64,000 bases of DNA, from positions 558,001 through 622,000 of the forward strand of contig NZ_PKOJ01000001.1 in the NCBI RefSeq assembly GCF_002860325.1. The letters are read 5' to 3'. The notes beneath the pieces are model-generated. The model made no database searches. It worked only from the letters and a program-made list of their open reading frames with translations, and had not been told where the DNA came from. This document shows positions 43,272-51,491 of this stretch, piece after piece (the first letter of the stretch is position 1; each line of letters begins with the position of its first letter). Both the position numbers and the translations under genes were made by a program. This DNA comes from Neptunicoccus cionae (lineage in GTDB: Bacteria; Pseudomonadota; Alphaproteobacteria; Rhodobacterales; Rhodobacteraceae).

Positions 43272-45082
43272 TTTTCCTGCGCTTTCTTGCGTTTGAAACC
43301 GCCAATGATGTTACCGAAGATATCCGGCTTCACCCCTTGCAGACGCATGATGGAGTATTGCTGGATAAAGGTGATCGTGTTGTTGGCAACCCAGTAGACC
43401 ACCAGACCGCTGGCAAACTGGCCGAGCATGAACATGAACACCCAAGGCATCCACGCAAAGATCTGCGCCTGTGTCTTGTCAGTTGGGGCCGGATTCAGCT
43501 TTTGTTGCAGCCACATGGTCACGCCCATCAGGATCGGGAAGACACCGATGGAGAAGATCGCAAAGAAGGATGCGGGGTCAGGTGCGGACCAAGGCAGCAG
43601 GCCGAAGAGGTTCAGGATAGAGGTCGAGTCCGGAGCGGAGAGGTCTTCGATCCAGCCGATGAACGGCGCGTGGCGCAGTTCGATGGTCACAAAGATCACC
43701 TTATACAGCGAGAAGAAGATCGGGATCTGCAAGAGGATCGGCAGACAGCCCGCAGCGGGGTTTACCTTCTTCTCTTTGTAGAGCTTCATCATCTCTTGCT
43801 GCATCTTCTGGCGGTCGTCGCCGGCGCGTTCTTTCAGCTTTTCCATTTCCGGCTGAAGCTCTTTCATCCGCGCCATAGAGGCATAGGATTTATAAGCCAG
43901 CGGGAAGAGGATCGCCTTAATCACAAGGGTCAGACCGATGATGGCCCAGCCCATATTGCCGATCTGGGCGTTCAGCCAGTGCAGTACTTGGAAAATCGGT
44001 TTGGTCAGGAAGAAGAACATGCCCCAGTCGATGGAATCCACGAACTGTTTGACGCCTTGCTCGTCCTGATATTTCTTGATCGTCGCCCATTCCTTCGCAC
44101 CCGCAAACATCGAGGATGTCGTTTCCGCAGTTGTTCCGGCGGCAATGGTCATGGTGGGCTGGCGCATATCGGTTTGATAGACGTCATTTGACGGCGTGTA
44201 TTTCGCAACAGAGGTGAAGGGCGAACCCGGTGCAGGCACCAGCGTCGTCATCCAGTATTTGTCGGTGAAACCGATCCAGCCGTCGCTGGCGACTTTGACC
44301 TTGTCAACATTACCACCCTCAGAGCCGTCTGCATCCAGATCGGGCATGTCGTCATAGTCGATTTCCTGAATTTCGCCGTCAGAAGCACGTACAACGCCTT
44401 CGTGCAGGATGTAGAAACCGATGGTTTCCGGCTCTCCTTCACGGGCAACAATGCCGTAGGGCTGCATCCGGACATCTGCACCAGTAGTGTTTTCCACGCC
44501 CTGTTTGACCGAGAACATATAGTCCTGGTCGATCGAGATGGTGCGGCGGAAGATCAGTCCCTTGCCGTTGTCCCACTTCAGGGTGACAGGGGATTGTGTG
44601 GTCAGCACATCGCCGGATTCCACTTCCCACGGGGTGTTGGCCCCCGGTACATCGGCGAAGTCCAGTCCGCCCGCAGGGGCCCAACCGTAAAGCGCATAAT
44701 AGGCGTTCGGGCCGCCGGCAGGGGACAGCAGGGTCACTTTCTCGGACGGGTCGTTCAGTTCAACGTTGTAATCCAGCAAGCGCAGATCATCAAAACGACC
44801 GCCGATCAGGGACAAAGACCCTTCGACGCGGCTGGTTTTGATCTGGACGCGGGCGGTCTTGCCCAGCGCTGCGGTGCGGCTGTCTGCGGGCTGTCCATCC
44901 ACTGTCGGAACGCCGGTTGCGACCTCTGCGTTCGGTGCGGTCGCAATGCCTTGCGCCGTGGTCTCTGTGCTTGTCGGCTCTACCGGAACCGGCTCTTGCG
45001 GTGGGAACAGGGCGAACCACCCGAGGATCACGAGCATGCTCAGACCGGTTGCAAGGAGAAGATTCTTGTTTTGATCGTCCAT
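43268..45082 (-). CDS. yidC: membrane protein insertase YidC
   Basis: A 604-residue inner-membrane insertase and chaperone. ATG 45082 begins DDQNKNLLLATGLSMLV, the N-terminal anchor. A large periplasmic domain (residues about 55-350) follows, and then five C-terminal helices starting in the LHWLNAQIGNMGWAI region and ending in VVYWVANNTITFIQQY. The conserved cytoplasmic loop MKELQPEMEKLKERAGDD and the QIPIFFSLYKV helix are present. An upstream ATG at 45124 is in frame but lacks family support. Its stop overlaps the MOSC start. Confidence 0.95.
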   Translation of the reverse strand: MDDQNKNLLLATGLSMLVILGWFALFPPQEPVPVEPTSTETTAQGIATAPNAEVATGVPTVDGQPADSRTAALGKTARVQIKTSRVEGSLSLIGGRFDDLRLLDYNVELNDPSEKVTLLSPAGGPNAYYALYGWAPAGGLDFADVPGANTPWEVESGDVLTTQSPVTLKWDNGKGLIFRRTISIDQDYMFSVKQGVENTTGADVRMQPYGIVAREGEPETIGFYILHEGVVRASDGEIQEIDYDDMPDLDADGSEGGNVDKVKVASDGWIGFTDKYWMTTLVPAPGSPFTSVAKYTPSNDVYQTDMRQPTMTIAAGTTAETTSSMFAGAKEWATIKKYQDEQGVKQFVDSIDWGMFFFLTKPIFQVLHWLNAQIGNMGWAIIGLTLVIKAILFPLAYKSYASMARMKELQPEMEKLKERAGDDRQKMQQEMMKLYKEKKVNPAAGCLPILLQIPIFFSLYKVIFVTIELRHAPFIGWIEDLSAPDSTSILNLFGLLPWSAPDPASFFAIFSIGVFPILMGVTMWLQQKLNPAPTDKTQAQIFAWMPWVFMFMLGQFASGLVVYWVANNTITFIQQYSIMRLQGVKPDIFGNIIGGFKRKKAQEK

Positions 45083-45354
45083 GATCTGCCTTGAAAACGT
45101 TTGGAAATGTTTGAGGCGGTTCAATAGATTTGACAGGCAAAGGTCAAGGGATAAGGGCTGTATTGCTGCGTTTGGGCGCAGACTGTCTGATGCACAAGGC
45201 GTTAGCGGGGGCCGAATGTGTTGACGAAAGAGCAGCTTAGGGCAGGGAAGTGGTGGGGTCTTTCAATAAACGGGGCGGGATCAAAGCCGCGCGTTAAAGC
45301 AGGATCAAAGTCAGCTTGAAAGGCAAAGCGCAGGGATTCGCCCCGCGACAAAGA
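45083..45354. other. intergenic region upstream of yidC
   Basis: This 272-bp gap holds no convincing gene. It contains the oxyR terminator and a nine-base direct repeat GGATCAAAG at 45278-45286 and 45302-45310. A TTGACC box (minus strand) near the yidC start lacks a well-spaced -10. Confidence 0.4.
45329..45352 (-). terminator. probable terminator of oxyR
   Basis: CGCGGGG pairs with CCCTGCG (one G-U) around CGAAT, just after the oxyR stop on the minus strand. Only CTTTGCCTTT follows, so strength is moderate. Confidence 0.45.
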
Positions 45355-46296
45355 TTACCTGCTGGCCAGAATTTCACGGGTTTCTTTTGTTTTCTGCCGG
45401 CCTGCTTCTGCAAATATTTGTTCAAGCGCGCTACTGTCCATCGTCTTTTCCATATGACTCTTGCTGACGAAGGAAATGGTCCGTTCCGGTTCGGGGGTGG
45501 CAATGCGCAACACGGCCAGCGGACCTTTGGCCCGCGTGTCTTCAAAGGCGATTTCTGGGATCAGCGTTGCGCCATAGCCCGCTGCGGCCAGTCCGGCGAG
45601 CGTTTGGAGGCTGCTGGCGCCGATCTGGTTCAGTGTTTCTTGCGTAGCATATTGACAAAAGCTCTTGGCCTGATCCCGCAGGCAATGGCCTTCCGACAGC
45701 AACAACAGCTTTAACGGGGCAATGTCGGACAGGGCGATCTGTCCGTCCTTTAGTCCCAGTTCGGCGGCCTGTCCGGCTTCGATCGCCAGAAGAAAGCGGT
45801 CTGCAAACAGTTCGCTTTGATGCCACTGGGGGGATTGGACTTCGGTTGCGATGATGCAGGCGTCCAGCTTTCCCTGATCCAGTTCTTCAAGCACCTCATC
45901 CGTTGTGCCCTCGCGGATTTGCAGATCGAGCGCGGGCAGACGGGCGTGGATCAGCGGAATGGCTGCGGGCAGCAGGTAGGGGGCAACGGTGGGAATAATG
46001 CCGAGCGTGAACGGCCCCTCCACTCCGCGTTGCTGGCGGGCTGAATCTTCCAGCGCCTCCACTTCCAGAAGGATACGGTTGGCCTGCTCCAGTATGCGAT
46101 GGCCGTATGGCGTGGGGCGGAACGGGCGGACAGTCCGGTCGATCAAAGGGGCCTGAAGTATTTCCTCAAGCTCCTGAATTTTTACCGACAGCGCAGGCTG
46201 TGAGACATTTGCCGCATCAGCAGCATGGCCGAAATGGCCGTGGGTGCACAATGCACGGAAGTAGGCGAGGTGTCTCAGGGATATTTTCATAGTCAC
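45355..46296 (-). CDS. oxyR: hydrogen peroxide-responsive LysR regulator OxyR
   Basis: A 313-residue LysR-family activator. The winged HTH is at residues 5-65 (FGHAADAANVSQPALSVKIQELE). The effector domain holds GHCLRDQAKSFC with Cys205 and Cys214, nine apart as in E. coli OxyR Cys199/Cys208. These form the disulfide sensing hydrogen peroxide. ATG at 46290 would shorten it by two residues. No catalase or peroxidase gene lies nearby, so targets must be elsewhere. It is the last of a minus-strand run after ttcA. Confidence 0.92.
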   Translation of the reverse strand: MTMKISLRHLAYFRALCTHGHFGHAADAANVSQPALSVKIQELEEILQAPLIDRTVRPFRPTPYGHRILEQANRILLEVEALEDSARQQRGVEGPFTLGIIPTVAPYLLPAAIPLIHARLPALDLQIREGTTDEVLEELDQGKLDACIIATEVQSPQWHQSELFADRFLLAIEAGQAAELGLKDGQIALSDIAPLKLLLLSEGHCLRDQAKSFCQYATQETLNQIGASSLQTLAGLAAAGYGATLIPEIAFEDTRAKGPLAVLRIATPEPERTISFVSKSHMEKTMDSSALEQIFAEAGRQKTKETREILASR

Positions 46297-46331
46297 AGGT
46301 TATCAAACAGCGGTGCCGCTGCAAGTTGTGA

Positions 46332-47222
46332 TTATGAAAGGATCGGCGGTGTATCGCCTGCTTTGCCCTGTGTGTCCTGTGCTTCGTCGGCCCCGTCGCC
46401 GCTCCGTGACAGTCCCACGAAATCAAACAGTTTCGGGTCCAACAAGTGGCTGGGGCGGGCATTCATCAGGCTGCGGAACATCACCTGACGACGGCCGGGG
46501 CTGTTTTTCTCCCAACCGTCGAGGATTTGTTTCACCTGCTGGCGTTGCAATCCGTCCTGAGAACCGCACAGGTCGCAGGGGATGATCGGATAGTTCATCG
46601 CGCGGGAAAATTTCTCGCAATCCTCTTCCGCAACATAGGCAAGCGGACGATACACAAAGAGATCGCCTTCCTCGTTCAGCAGCTTGGGCGGCATGGTTGC
46701 CAGACGTCCGCCGTGGAACAGGTTCATCATGAAAGTTTCAAGGATATCGTCGCGGTGATGGCCGAGCACCACAGCCGAGCAGCCTTCTTCCCGTGCAATC
46801 CGGTAGAGATTGCCACGCCGCAACCGCGAGCACATGGCACAATAGGTGCGCCCGGCAGGGACCTTGTCCTTCACGATGGAATAGGTGTCCTGATATTCGA
46901 TCCGGTGGGGCACGCCCATCTTTTCCAGAAATTCCGGCAGGACGGTGGCCGGAAAATTCGGCTGGCCCTGATCCAGATTACAGGCGAGGATTTCTACAGG
47001 CAGCATCCCGCGCCATTTCAGTTCTGTCAGCGCGGCCAGCAAGGTATAACTGTCCTTGCCACCGGACAGACAGACCAGCCATTTTGCGCCCCGTTCCACC
47101 ATCCCGAAATCCTCAACCGCTTCGCGGGTTTGGCGAATGATCCGCTTGCGCAGCTTTTTATACTCCGTCGTGGACGGAGCGCCATAAAACAAAGGATGGA
47201 TGTCTGTGGGTGTATCTAGCAT
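46332..47222 (-). CDS. ttcA: tRNA 2-thiocytidine(32) synthetase TtcA
   Basis: A 296-residue PP-loop ATPase that thiolates cytidine 32 of several tRNAs. [10 protein letters not shown] is the PP-loop, and [11 protein letters not shown] and CDLCGSQ carry the cysteine pairs that bind the iron-sulfur cluster. [14 protein letters not shown] and [17 protein letters not shown] are further TtcA landmarks. A small ORF ends over its start codon. oxyR follows 35 bp downstream. Confidence 0.94.
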   Translation of the reverse strand: MLDTPTDIHPLFYGAPSTTEYKKLRKRIIRQTREAVEDFGMVERGAKWLVCLSGGKDSYTLLAALTELKWRGMLPVEILACNLDQGQPNFPATVLPEFLEKMGVPHRIEYQDTYSIVKDKVPAGRTYCAMCSRLRRGNLYRIAREEGCSAVVLGHHRDDILETFMMNLFHGGRLATMPPKLLNEEGDLFVYRPLAYVAEEDCEKFSRAMNYPIIPCDLCGSQDGLQRQQVKQILDGWEKNSPGRRQVMFRSLMNARPSHLLDPKLFDFVGLSRSGDGADEAQDTQGKAGDTPPILS

Positions 47223-47452
47223 GTCGCGGAGATACCCTTAGAAAAAAATAAAAACAAGCGGTGAACCATTTTGCCCTGTACCGCGTATTGTTTGCAGGTG
47301 CTCCTGTGGGTGGGGTGCCTGGGAAGTTGAATGCGAAGGGTCTGCGGCCACAGGTCTTTGATCAGGCCGCGCCACCAGTATCCGGTAATCGGGGTGTCAA
47401 CGTTGTAGGGGGCATCCTGTCGGATCCGGTTTTCGCTTGGGGGTTCGGGCAT
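47216..47452 (-). CDS. possible small protein overlapping the ttcA start
   Basis: A 78-residue ORF begins [16 protein letters not shown] and includes [17 protein letters not shown]. Third codon positions in its first 55 codons are strongly G/C, like the real genes here, but the last 15 residues read through an A/T-rich tract. Its stop overlaps the ttcA start, which would couple translation. I do not recognise it; it could be a true leader protein or a remnant. Confidence 0.4.
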   Translation of the reverse strand: MPEPPSENRIRQDAPYNVDTPITGYWWRGLIKDLWPQTLRIQLPRHPTHRSTCKQYAVQGKMVHRLFLFFSKGISATC

Positions 47453-47553
47453 TTGTCCGAGCCCGCTTCTCCGTCTTTTCTAAAACCGTGTCAAAAATCA
47501 CCGCGCTGAGCGGGAATTGACCATATGCTGGTTCCAGAACAGGAGACCGGATC

Positions 47554-48111
47554 ATGGGTGATGTTTCAGCAGTTGATATGAAAGTGCGCAAAGCAGTGAT
47601 GGAGGCTGACAAGGCGCTTCGGAATCTGGCGAAAGAAGTGTCGCCAGCGGCTTTTGACGTTAAGCTGGAAAAACTCGACAAGGCAAAGATCCTGTCGGCC
47701 CGAAAGAAAGTTACGGCCTTTATGGGGAAATACTCCGCCCTGACGCAACTTCAGGGCTCTGCGGTTTATGGCAAGCTGAACCCGCAGAGTCAGGCCTATG
47801 TGGACTGGATGGACGGCGTGATGGGCCAGCTTCTGAAGCTGGCGGTCAATCTGGAGAAGGCCGCGAAACTGGCGGGGAAAGATCCTGAAAAGAACCTCAA
47901 GATACTTGTTGATACCTCGGCGCGCCGGTTCAAGGAACTGCGAAAGGCGCCCCAAGGGCTCGGCACGCTGGTGAAGGAAATCCAGAAGGATTTCGGACCG
48001 GATGCCAAAGGGTTTTCCGGAGTGTCGATCCTGCCGGCACTTATAATGCTATTCATGATCTTTGAAATGATCGCAGCAAAAATAAAACAGCGGCCCAAGC
48101 TGAAAGACTAG
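47554..48111 (+). CDS. unknown helical protein with a C-terminal membrane helix
   Basis: A 185-residue protein I do not recognise. Residues 1-150 are predicted helical and lysine-rich (DKALRNLAKEVS, LEKAAKLAGKDPEKNL). One hydrophobic stretch near the end (ILPALIMLFMIFEMIAA) gives a tail-anchored topology. The start has AGGAGACCGGATC ahead of ATG. It is a lone plus-strand gene between ttcA and the creatinase gene; the stop lies inside the shared terminator stem. Confidence 0.75.
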   Translation: MGDVSAVDMKVRKAVMEADKALRNLAKEVSPAAFDVKLEKLDKAKILSARKKVTAFMGKYSALTQLQGSAVYGKLNPQSQAYVDWMDGVMGQLLKLAVNLEKAAKLAGKDPEKNLKILVDTSARRFKELRKAPQGLGTLVKEIQKDFGPDAKGFSGVSILPALIMLFMIFEMIAAKIKQRPKLKD

Positions 48112-48119
48112 GCCGCTGT
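48084..48119 (-). terminator. terminator of the creatinase gene
   Basis: ACAGCGGCC and GGCCGCTGT form nine perfect pairs. On the minus strand the stem is followed by TTTATTTTTGC, so it ends creatinase transcription, and its stem also spans the end of the plus-strand unknown gene. Confidence 0.8.
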
Positions 48120-48137
48120 CAGGGGTGGGAAACGCGT

Positions 48138-49364
48138 TTAGGCAGCGATGATGTTGTGCTCTGGTCCGTAAGGGAATTTCGTAATGTTTTCCGAGCCATC
48201 CGCCCCGACCACAAGAATATCGTGTTCACGGTAGCCACCGGCCCCCGGAGTGCCTTCGGGAATGGTCAGCATCGGTTCCATCGACACAACCATGCCTTCA
48301 GTCAGCACGGTGTCGATATCCTCGCGAAGTTCCAGTCCGGCTTCGCGCCCATAATAATGGGACAGCACGCCAAAGGAATGGCCATACCCGAAAGAGCGGT
48401 ATTGCAATAAATCGCGCGACGCAAAGAGTTCGTTGATCTCGGCGCAGATGCCTGAACAGGTCGCACCGGGCTTGATCAGGGACAGGCCCAGTTCATGGGC
48501 GTCCACATTGGCCTGCCACAGTTTCAGGGATGCGTCATCCGGCTCTCCGATGAACAGGGTGCGTTCCAGCGCGGTGTAATAGGCGCTGATCATCGGAAAG
48601 GTGTTCAGGGACAGGATATCGCCTTTTTGTAACTGCCGCGTGGTCACAGGGTTATGGGCGCCGTCCGTGTTCAGACCGGACTGGAACCACACCCATGTGT
48701 CGCGGATTTCGGAATCCGGAAAGGACCGCGCGATTTCCAGTTCCATAGCGTCCCGGCCTGCCATCGCGATTTCAATTTCGGACGCACCGAGCTTGATGGC
48801 ATCGCGGATCGCAAAGCCGCCATGGTCTGCAACGCGAGCGCCTTCGCGAATCAGGGCAATTTCGGCGGGCGATTTGATCATCCGCTGTGCCATGGATGCG
48901 GGCGCGATATCCGCCATGTGATCTACCTCGAAGAAGGACCGCAGCTTGTCTGTCTGCGCCAGAGTCAGGTGATCGCCTTCAATGCCGATACGTTTTGCAC
49001 CCTGCGCACAAGATTTCACCGCGCGCCAGTAATTGTCCCGTTTCCAGTCTGTATAGACAAGGTTGTCACAGGCCGAACGGCGGGCGGGCTGCCCGCCGTC
49101 GATATTGGCAGAAACGGTTGTGGCAGAGTTTTGCGTCACAACACAGGCGTAGGGCCGGCCGAATGCGCAATAAAGGAAGCCGGAGTAATAGGCTATTCCG
49201 TGCATTGACGTAAGGATAACCGCATCTAGTTCCATTTCAGCCATGATACGGCGTAGCCCTGCAAGGCGGGCATCGTATTCGGATTGCGCGAAGGGCAACG
49301 GGGCCTTTTCGCCATTGGCGAAGGTGAAAAATTCCGGACGGGTCGGGGTGGTGTGCTGGTTCAT
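48138..49364 (-). CDS. creatinase (creatine amidinohydrolase)
   Basis: Hydrolyses creatine to sarcosine and urea. The 408-residue M24-fold enzyme resembles Pseudomonas creatinase along its whole length. Examples are YYSGFLYCAFGRPYACVV, SANIDGGQP, YTDWKRDNY, the catalytic His237 in NTDGAHNPVTTR, and FGYGHSFGVLSHYYGREAG with PYGPEHNI at the end. M24 metal ligands are replaced as in true creatinase, so it is not an aminopeptidase. No creatininase, urease or sarcosine oxidase gene is adjacent. A single gene with its own terminator. Confidence 0.92.
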   Translation of the reverse strand: MNQHTTPTRPEFFTFANGEKAPLPFAQSEYDARLAGLRRIMAEMELDAVILTSMHGIAYYSGFLYCAFGRPYACVVTQNSATTVSANIDGGQPARRSACDNLVYTDWKRDNYWRAVKSCAQGAKRIGIEGDHLTLAQTDKLRSFFEVDHMADIAPASMAQRMIKSPAEIALIREGARVADHGGFAIRDAIKLGASEIEIAMAGRDAMELEIARSFPDSEIRDTWVWFQSGLNTDGAHNPVTTRQLQKGDILSLNTFPMISAYYTALERTLFIGEPDDASLKLWQANVDAHELGLSLIKPGATCSGICAEINELFASRDLLQYRSFGYGHSFGVLSHYYGREAGLELREDIDTVLTEGMVVSMEPMLTIPEGTPGAGGYREHDILVVGADGSENITKFPYGPEHNIIAA

Positions 49365-49537
49365 CTGAGTCTCCTTTGACAGGAGCCGCTATTTTGCTCC
49401 TGCAACTTGTTCCGGCGTTCAGAACAGGTTTGAGAAGCACGCTGTCGCGTGTGGGACGACGCCATCGCCCTTACTCGTGGCATAGCAAAGCCTGACGTTA
49501 TTGCAAAAGACTTTTTAGCGGGTCGTGCGGGAAACGT
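49365..49537. promoter_or_regulatory. upstream region of the creatinase gene with inverted repeats
   Basis: Two short inverted repeats lie here: AGGAGC/GCTCCT (49381-49401) near the ribosome site and TGTTC/GAACA (49408-49426). The second is a plausible operator position for the minus-strand creatinase promoter. Evidence is positional only. Confidence 0.3.
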
Positions 49538-49759
49538 TCAATCCGGCACATTGTCGATGCCGGAGCCGCCCAGCGGATGACACCGCCCGATGCGTCGCAA
49601 TGCAAGCCAGCTGCCTTTGAGGCCACCGTGTTTTTCCAGTGCTTCCAGTGCATAGGCAGAACAGGTCGGCTGGTAGCGGCAGCTGAACCCGACGTAAGAG
49701 GAAAACGTCTTGCGGTAGGCGTGCACTGGCAGGGACAGTATTCGGGCAAAGGGTGTCAT
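49538..49759 (-). CDS. yidD: membrane protein insertion efficiency factor YidD
   Basis: A 73-residue small protein with the family core [31 protein letters not shown], containing three conserved cysteines, and [19 protein letters not shown] at the end. It aids YidC-dependent insertion. ATG 49759 is chosen; the longer ORF upstream runs into rnpA. It is 92 bp after rnpA on the same strand, but yidC itself is 4.5 kb away. Confidence 0.93.
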   Translation of the reverse strand: MTPFARILSLPVHAYRKTFSSYVGFSCRYQPTCSAYALEALEKHGGLKGSWLALRRIGRCHPLGGSGIDNVPD

Positions 49760-49851
49760 GGGGGAGGCGTAGCACGCGGCGGACCATCCCGCCAGAGATG
49801 CTGTGGCATGTGGCGGTCGCCGGATTGGATATTTCAACCAAAAAGAGCGGC

Positions 49852-50268
49852 TCAGGGAGCAACCTTGTTCAGGGCGTATTTGAGGTCCGCCAGCAGCTTG
49901 CTGAATTCCCGCGTGGCGGTGACGTCCTTGCGCCCGATCAGCACATAGTCCCATCCGGCAAGTCCGTGTTCGGGTAGAATCAGACGCGCGACCTCTCTCA
50001 GGCGGCGTTTGGCACGGTTGCGCGCGACGGCGTTGCCCACTTTTTTGGAGCAGGTGAACCCGACATTAATCGTGGAGTCGCCATCGTTGCGATTGCGCGC
50101 TTGCAACAGGAAGGCAGGAGTGCCCTGTCGCCGCTTGTTATTGCAGGCCAGATACTGTTTGCGCGTCTTCATCACCGACACAGATCGGGAATCCGCGCAA
50201 ACGGAAACCGCCGGTAGCGTTTCACCGGCATCCTTGCGGTTGCCCTGTGGCGCCTCCGGCGGTGTCAA
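49852..50268 (-). CDS. rnpA: ribonuclease P protein component
   Basis: A 138-residue basic protein that helps the RNase P RNA bind pre-tRNA. The RNR motif region [15 protein letters not shown] and [15 protein letters not shown] are present. The N-terminal 30 residues are an extension before the conserved TRKQYLA...[13 protein letters not shown] core; shorter starts are possible, for example ATG at residue 33. It follows rpmH 19 bp downstream, the classical rpmH-rnpA-yidD order. Confidence 0.93.
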   Translation of the reverse strand: MTPPEAPQGNRKDAGETLPAVSVCADSRSVSVMKTRKQYLACNNKRRQGTPAFLLQARNRNDGDSTINVGFTCSKKVGNAVARNRAKRRLREVARLILPEHGLAGWDYVLIGRKDVTATREFSKLLADLKYALNKVAP

Positions 50269-50287
50269 AACTTAAGAACCGGCTGTC

Positions 50288-50422
50288 TTATGCGGACAGG
50301 TCTTTGCGGCCCTGTGCCCGACGACGGTTCAGGATTTTGCGGCCTGCTTTTGTGGCCATGCGCGAGCGGAAGCCGTGGCGCCGTTTGCGAACGAGATTGC
50401 TCGGCTGGTATGTGCGTTTCAT
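50288..50422 (-). CDS. rpmH: 50S ribosomal protein L34
   Basis: A 44-residue highly basic protein beginning [16 protein letters not shown] and continuing [10 protein letters not shown], then [15 protein letters not shown], identical in layout to all bacterial L34. First gene of the rpmH-rnpA-yidD set, with AGGAGAAC ahead of ATG 50422. It lies behind a well-formed promoter. Confidence 0.97.
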   Translation of the reverse strand: MKRTYQPSNLVRKRRHGFRSRMATKAGRKILNRRRAQGRKDLSA

Positions 50423-50768
50423 TTCGGTTCTCCTGATCGGGTAGCCCAAATCCATAGAGATTCGAGGGCCAGTCTATTCGAGAGTTGGCTTCTAGGGCGT
50501 GGGGATTGGTAAGTCAATTCGCAAGAGCAGAAAAAATCTGCATTATTTTCTTCGCAGTATTCGGTAGCGCTTGTCCGGCGTGCTTTCGTCGACGTGTGCC
50601 ACAGGTAACAATTTACAGCATTGCCACGCGAAGGTCCAGAAAACTGAAACATTTGTTAACGAGTGATCAACGACCTGTGAGCGGGGTATCTTTGGACGAC
50701 GCAGTACAGCAGATAGGATGCAAAGGGCAAATCTGCCCGTGTGTCTCAAGTCGGAAAGTTTACAGGAA
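50423..50768. other. 346-bp divergent intergenic region
   Basis: Apart from the rpmH promoter it holds no convincing ORF. The part from 50520 to 50768 is relatively AT-rich and must carry the promoter of the VTT-protein gene, but no clear boxes, DnaA boxes or repeats were found. Confidence 0.4.
50489..50517 (-). promoter_or_regulatory. promoter of rpmH-rnpA-yidD
   Basis: On the minus strand TTGACT (plus 50512-50517) and TAGAAG (plus 50489-50494) are separated by exactly 17 bp, about 65 bp upstream of the rpmH start. The rpmI promoter has the same spacing and a similar -10. Confidence 0.65.
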
Positions 50769-51491
50769 ATGAGTGAAAGAACTGTTACCACAGGGCGGAT
50801 TTGGCCACTTGTCGGAATCGCGCTGGTGGCACTGGTGGGGTTCTTTACCCTGCGCGATGTGCTCAGTTTTGATGCGTTGCGGGACCACCGCGAGACTTTG
50901 CTGGCGTGGCGCGATGCGAACTATCTGCTCGCGGCGCTCGGTTTTATTGCGGTTTACGTGGCCGTGGTGGCTTTCTCCCTCCCGGGGGCGGCAGTGATGA
51001 CGCTGACGGGCGGGTTTCTTTTTGGTATATTCCCGGGTGCATTGTTTTGTGTGATCGGTGCCACACTCGGGGCGACGGCAATTTTTCTGGCAGCTAAAAC
51101 AGGGCTGGGTGATGCGCTGCATGCGCGGTTGCAGGATCGCCCCGGGCTGATCAACCGCATGGAAGCAGGATTACGTGAGAACGAAGTCAGTTATCTGCTG
51201 TTGATGAGGCTGGTGCCGGTCATCCCGTTCTTTCTTGCGAATCTTGCGCCGGCGTTTCTTGGGGTGGGACTGCGAAACTTTATTGTAACAACGTTTTTCG
51301 GGATCATGCCGGGATCCGTTGTCTATACTTCCGTCGGTTCCGGCCTAGGTGCTGTATTCGCAAGGGGCGACTCGCCTGATCTGGGGATTGTCTTTGAGCC
51401 GCATATTCTCGGGCCGATTCTGGGGCTTTGCGCACTGGCGGCCTTGCCGATTGTGCTGAAACGATTTGTTAAGAAGAAGGATGTAGCGTGA
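50769..51491 (+). CDS. TVP38/TMEM64 (VTT domain) family membrane protein
   Basis: A 240-residue integral membrane protein of the VTT/DedA superfamily, whose eukaryotic members are lipid scramblases. Family segments are VVAFSLPGAAVMTLTGGFLFG, the GATLGATAIFLAA re-entrant loop, and LLLMRLVPVIPFFLANLAP. ATG 50769 with AGGAA nearby is chosen over an upstream in-frame ATG. Its stop overlaps the start of a flavoprotein disulfide reductase gene (TGATG), a pairing seen repeatedly in proteobacteria and as natural fusions. The substrate is unknown. Confidence 0.88.
   Translation: MSERTVTTGRIWPLVGIALVALVGFFTLRDVLSFDALRDHRETLLAWRDANYLLAALGFIAVYVAVVAFSLPGAAVMTLTGGFLFGIFPGALFCVIGATLGATAIFLAAKTGLGDALHARLQDRPGLINRMEAGLRENEVSYLLLMRLVPVIPFFLANLAPAFLGVGLRNFIVTTFFGIMPGSVVYTSVGSGLGAVFARGDSPDLGIVFEPHILGPILGLCALAALPIVLKRFVKKKDVA

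Noticed and set aside
43337-44191. A 284-codon plus-strand ORF over yidC
   Set aside because: Antisense to a clear yidC; His/Asp/Gln-rich with no family.
45294-45354. A possible tRNA remnant downstream of oxyR
   Set aside because: GGGGCGAATCCC looks slightly like a T-arm, but it lacks GTTCGA and no acceptor or anticodon arm can be formed; it is better read as the oxyR terminator stem.
48138-49364. Xaa-Pro aminopeptidase
   Set aside because: It has the M24 fold, but the active-site stretch NTDGAHNPVTTR and lack of the metal ligands fit creatinase instead.
50423-50768. A replication origin next to rpmH
   Set aside because: rpmH-rnpA lies near oriC in many bacteria, but no DnaA boxes, AT-rich unwinding repeats or dnaA/dnaN genes are here.
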